Below are positions 21,430 through 21,635 of a stretch of 21,635 nucleotides of DNA, piece after piece. The DNA is taken from NCBI GenBank assembly GCA_910579415.1, contig CAJTUY010000032.1, forward strand, positions 1 to 21,635, written 5' to 3'. Numbering within the stretch: position 1 is the stretch's first letter; each line of letters begins with the position of its first letter. Source of the stretch: an uncultured Clostridia bacterium (GTDB taxonomy: Bacteria > Bacillota > Clostridia > UBA1381). The translations under genes were made by a program, and so were the position numbers. The notes beneath the pieces were generated by a model. The model was not told the origin of the DNA and ran no database searches. It saw only the letters and a list, made by a program, of their open reading frames with translations.

Positions 21430-21635
21430 ATGAAGAAAAAATTTATTTCAGCGTTTTTGGCGGCGGCAATGCTGCTCGGTACAAGCGCGTTTGCGGCGGA
21501 GGTCGGCGAGAGCCTGAGTACGGGCGACCATTCAAAATCAGCCGCCGAAACACAAGCTCTTATTGATGCGCGCCCCGATATACAGCGTCCTATGGAAAAG
21601 CTCGGACGCGGCGCGGCTGCGGTAAGAATGGACGG
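21430..21635 (+). CDS. Secreted rhamnogalacturonan lyase, PL11 type (N-terminal part)
   Basis: Only the first 68 codons are inside the window. ATG 21430 follows AAAGGAA (21414-21420). A signal peptide (MKKKFISAFLAAAMLLGTSAFAA) is followed by a short spacer and RPMEKLGRGAAAVRMDG, the characteristic opening of PL11 rhamnogalacturonan lyases (consensus R-x-M-E-x-L-x-R-G, followed in the family by a SWR motif). Those enzymes cleave the pectin rhamnogalacturonan I backbone by beta-elimination. The rest of the domain lies outside, so catalytic residues cannot be checked. The GC-rich codon use (GCG, GGC, CTC) differs a little from the neighbouring genes. Confidence 0.7.
   Translation, partial: MKKKFISAFLAAAMLLGTSAFAAEVGESLSTGDHSKSAAETQALIDARPDIQRPMEKLGRGAAAVRMD

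Overview
The window reads as a chromosomal segment of a low-to-moderate GC Clostridia-type Firmicute, probably a gut, polysaccharide-using commensal. The evidence is sigma-A promoters of TTGACA-N17-TATAAT type, strong GGAGG ribosome sites, GTG and TTG starts, the gene order zapA-U32-maf-mreBCD-mrdA-minCD-mgsA, a K+-dependent membrane pyrophosphatase, a BspA-type leucine-rich-repeat surface protein with a Thr/Pro linker, and the first part of a secreted PL11 rhamnogalacturonan lyase. The species assignment is inference only.

Layout. 1-78 is the tail of an unidentified gene. 174-947 is a secreted polysaccharide deacetylase with its own promoter. A radical SAM gene (971-1855, minus) diverges from an HxlR regulator (1997-2320), which is followed by an unusual corrinoid-activation protein joining a MetH-activation-like domain to an ASKHA ATPase domain (2368-4173). 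From 4276 to 13955 runs a cell-division and cell-shape cluster: zapA, U32 peptidase-family protein, maf, mreB, mreC, mreD, mrdA (PBP2), minC, minD and mgsA, with a second promoter in front of minD. hppA follows on the opposite strand (14099-16186). A 515-bp non-coding stretch (16187-16701) holds the hppA promoter, a leftward terminator, a rightward promoter and a terminator-like hairpin in the long leader of the LRR surface protein (16702-18678). Then come a CapA-type metallophosphatase (18825-19874) and a minus-strand block: arsR (SmtB type), rpsU, yqeY and tRNA-Thr(CGT). The window ends inside the PL11 lyase (21430 onward).

How the genes work together. The 4276-13955 block joins Z-ring assembly (ZapA), elongasome scaffold (MreB/C/D), septum-independent wall transpeptidation (PBP2), division-site inhibition (MinC/MinD) and nucleotide or metabolite housekeeping (Maf, MgsA). 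minE and rodA, often found between minD and mgsA in related genomes, are absent here.

Two observations stand out. The 12-mer GGGGACACTAAA occurs five times exactly, plus one copy with one mismatch and one with two. All are on the plus strand, inside two unrelated genes between 3075 and 5761, in two reading phases, and no copy was seen elsewhere in the window. The second is the MetH-activation/ASKHA fusion, which may combine two known ways of rescuing inactive cobalamin in one polypeptide.
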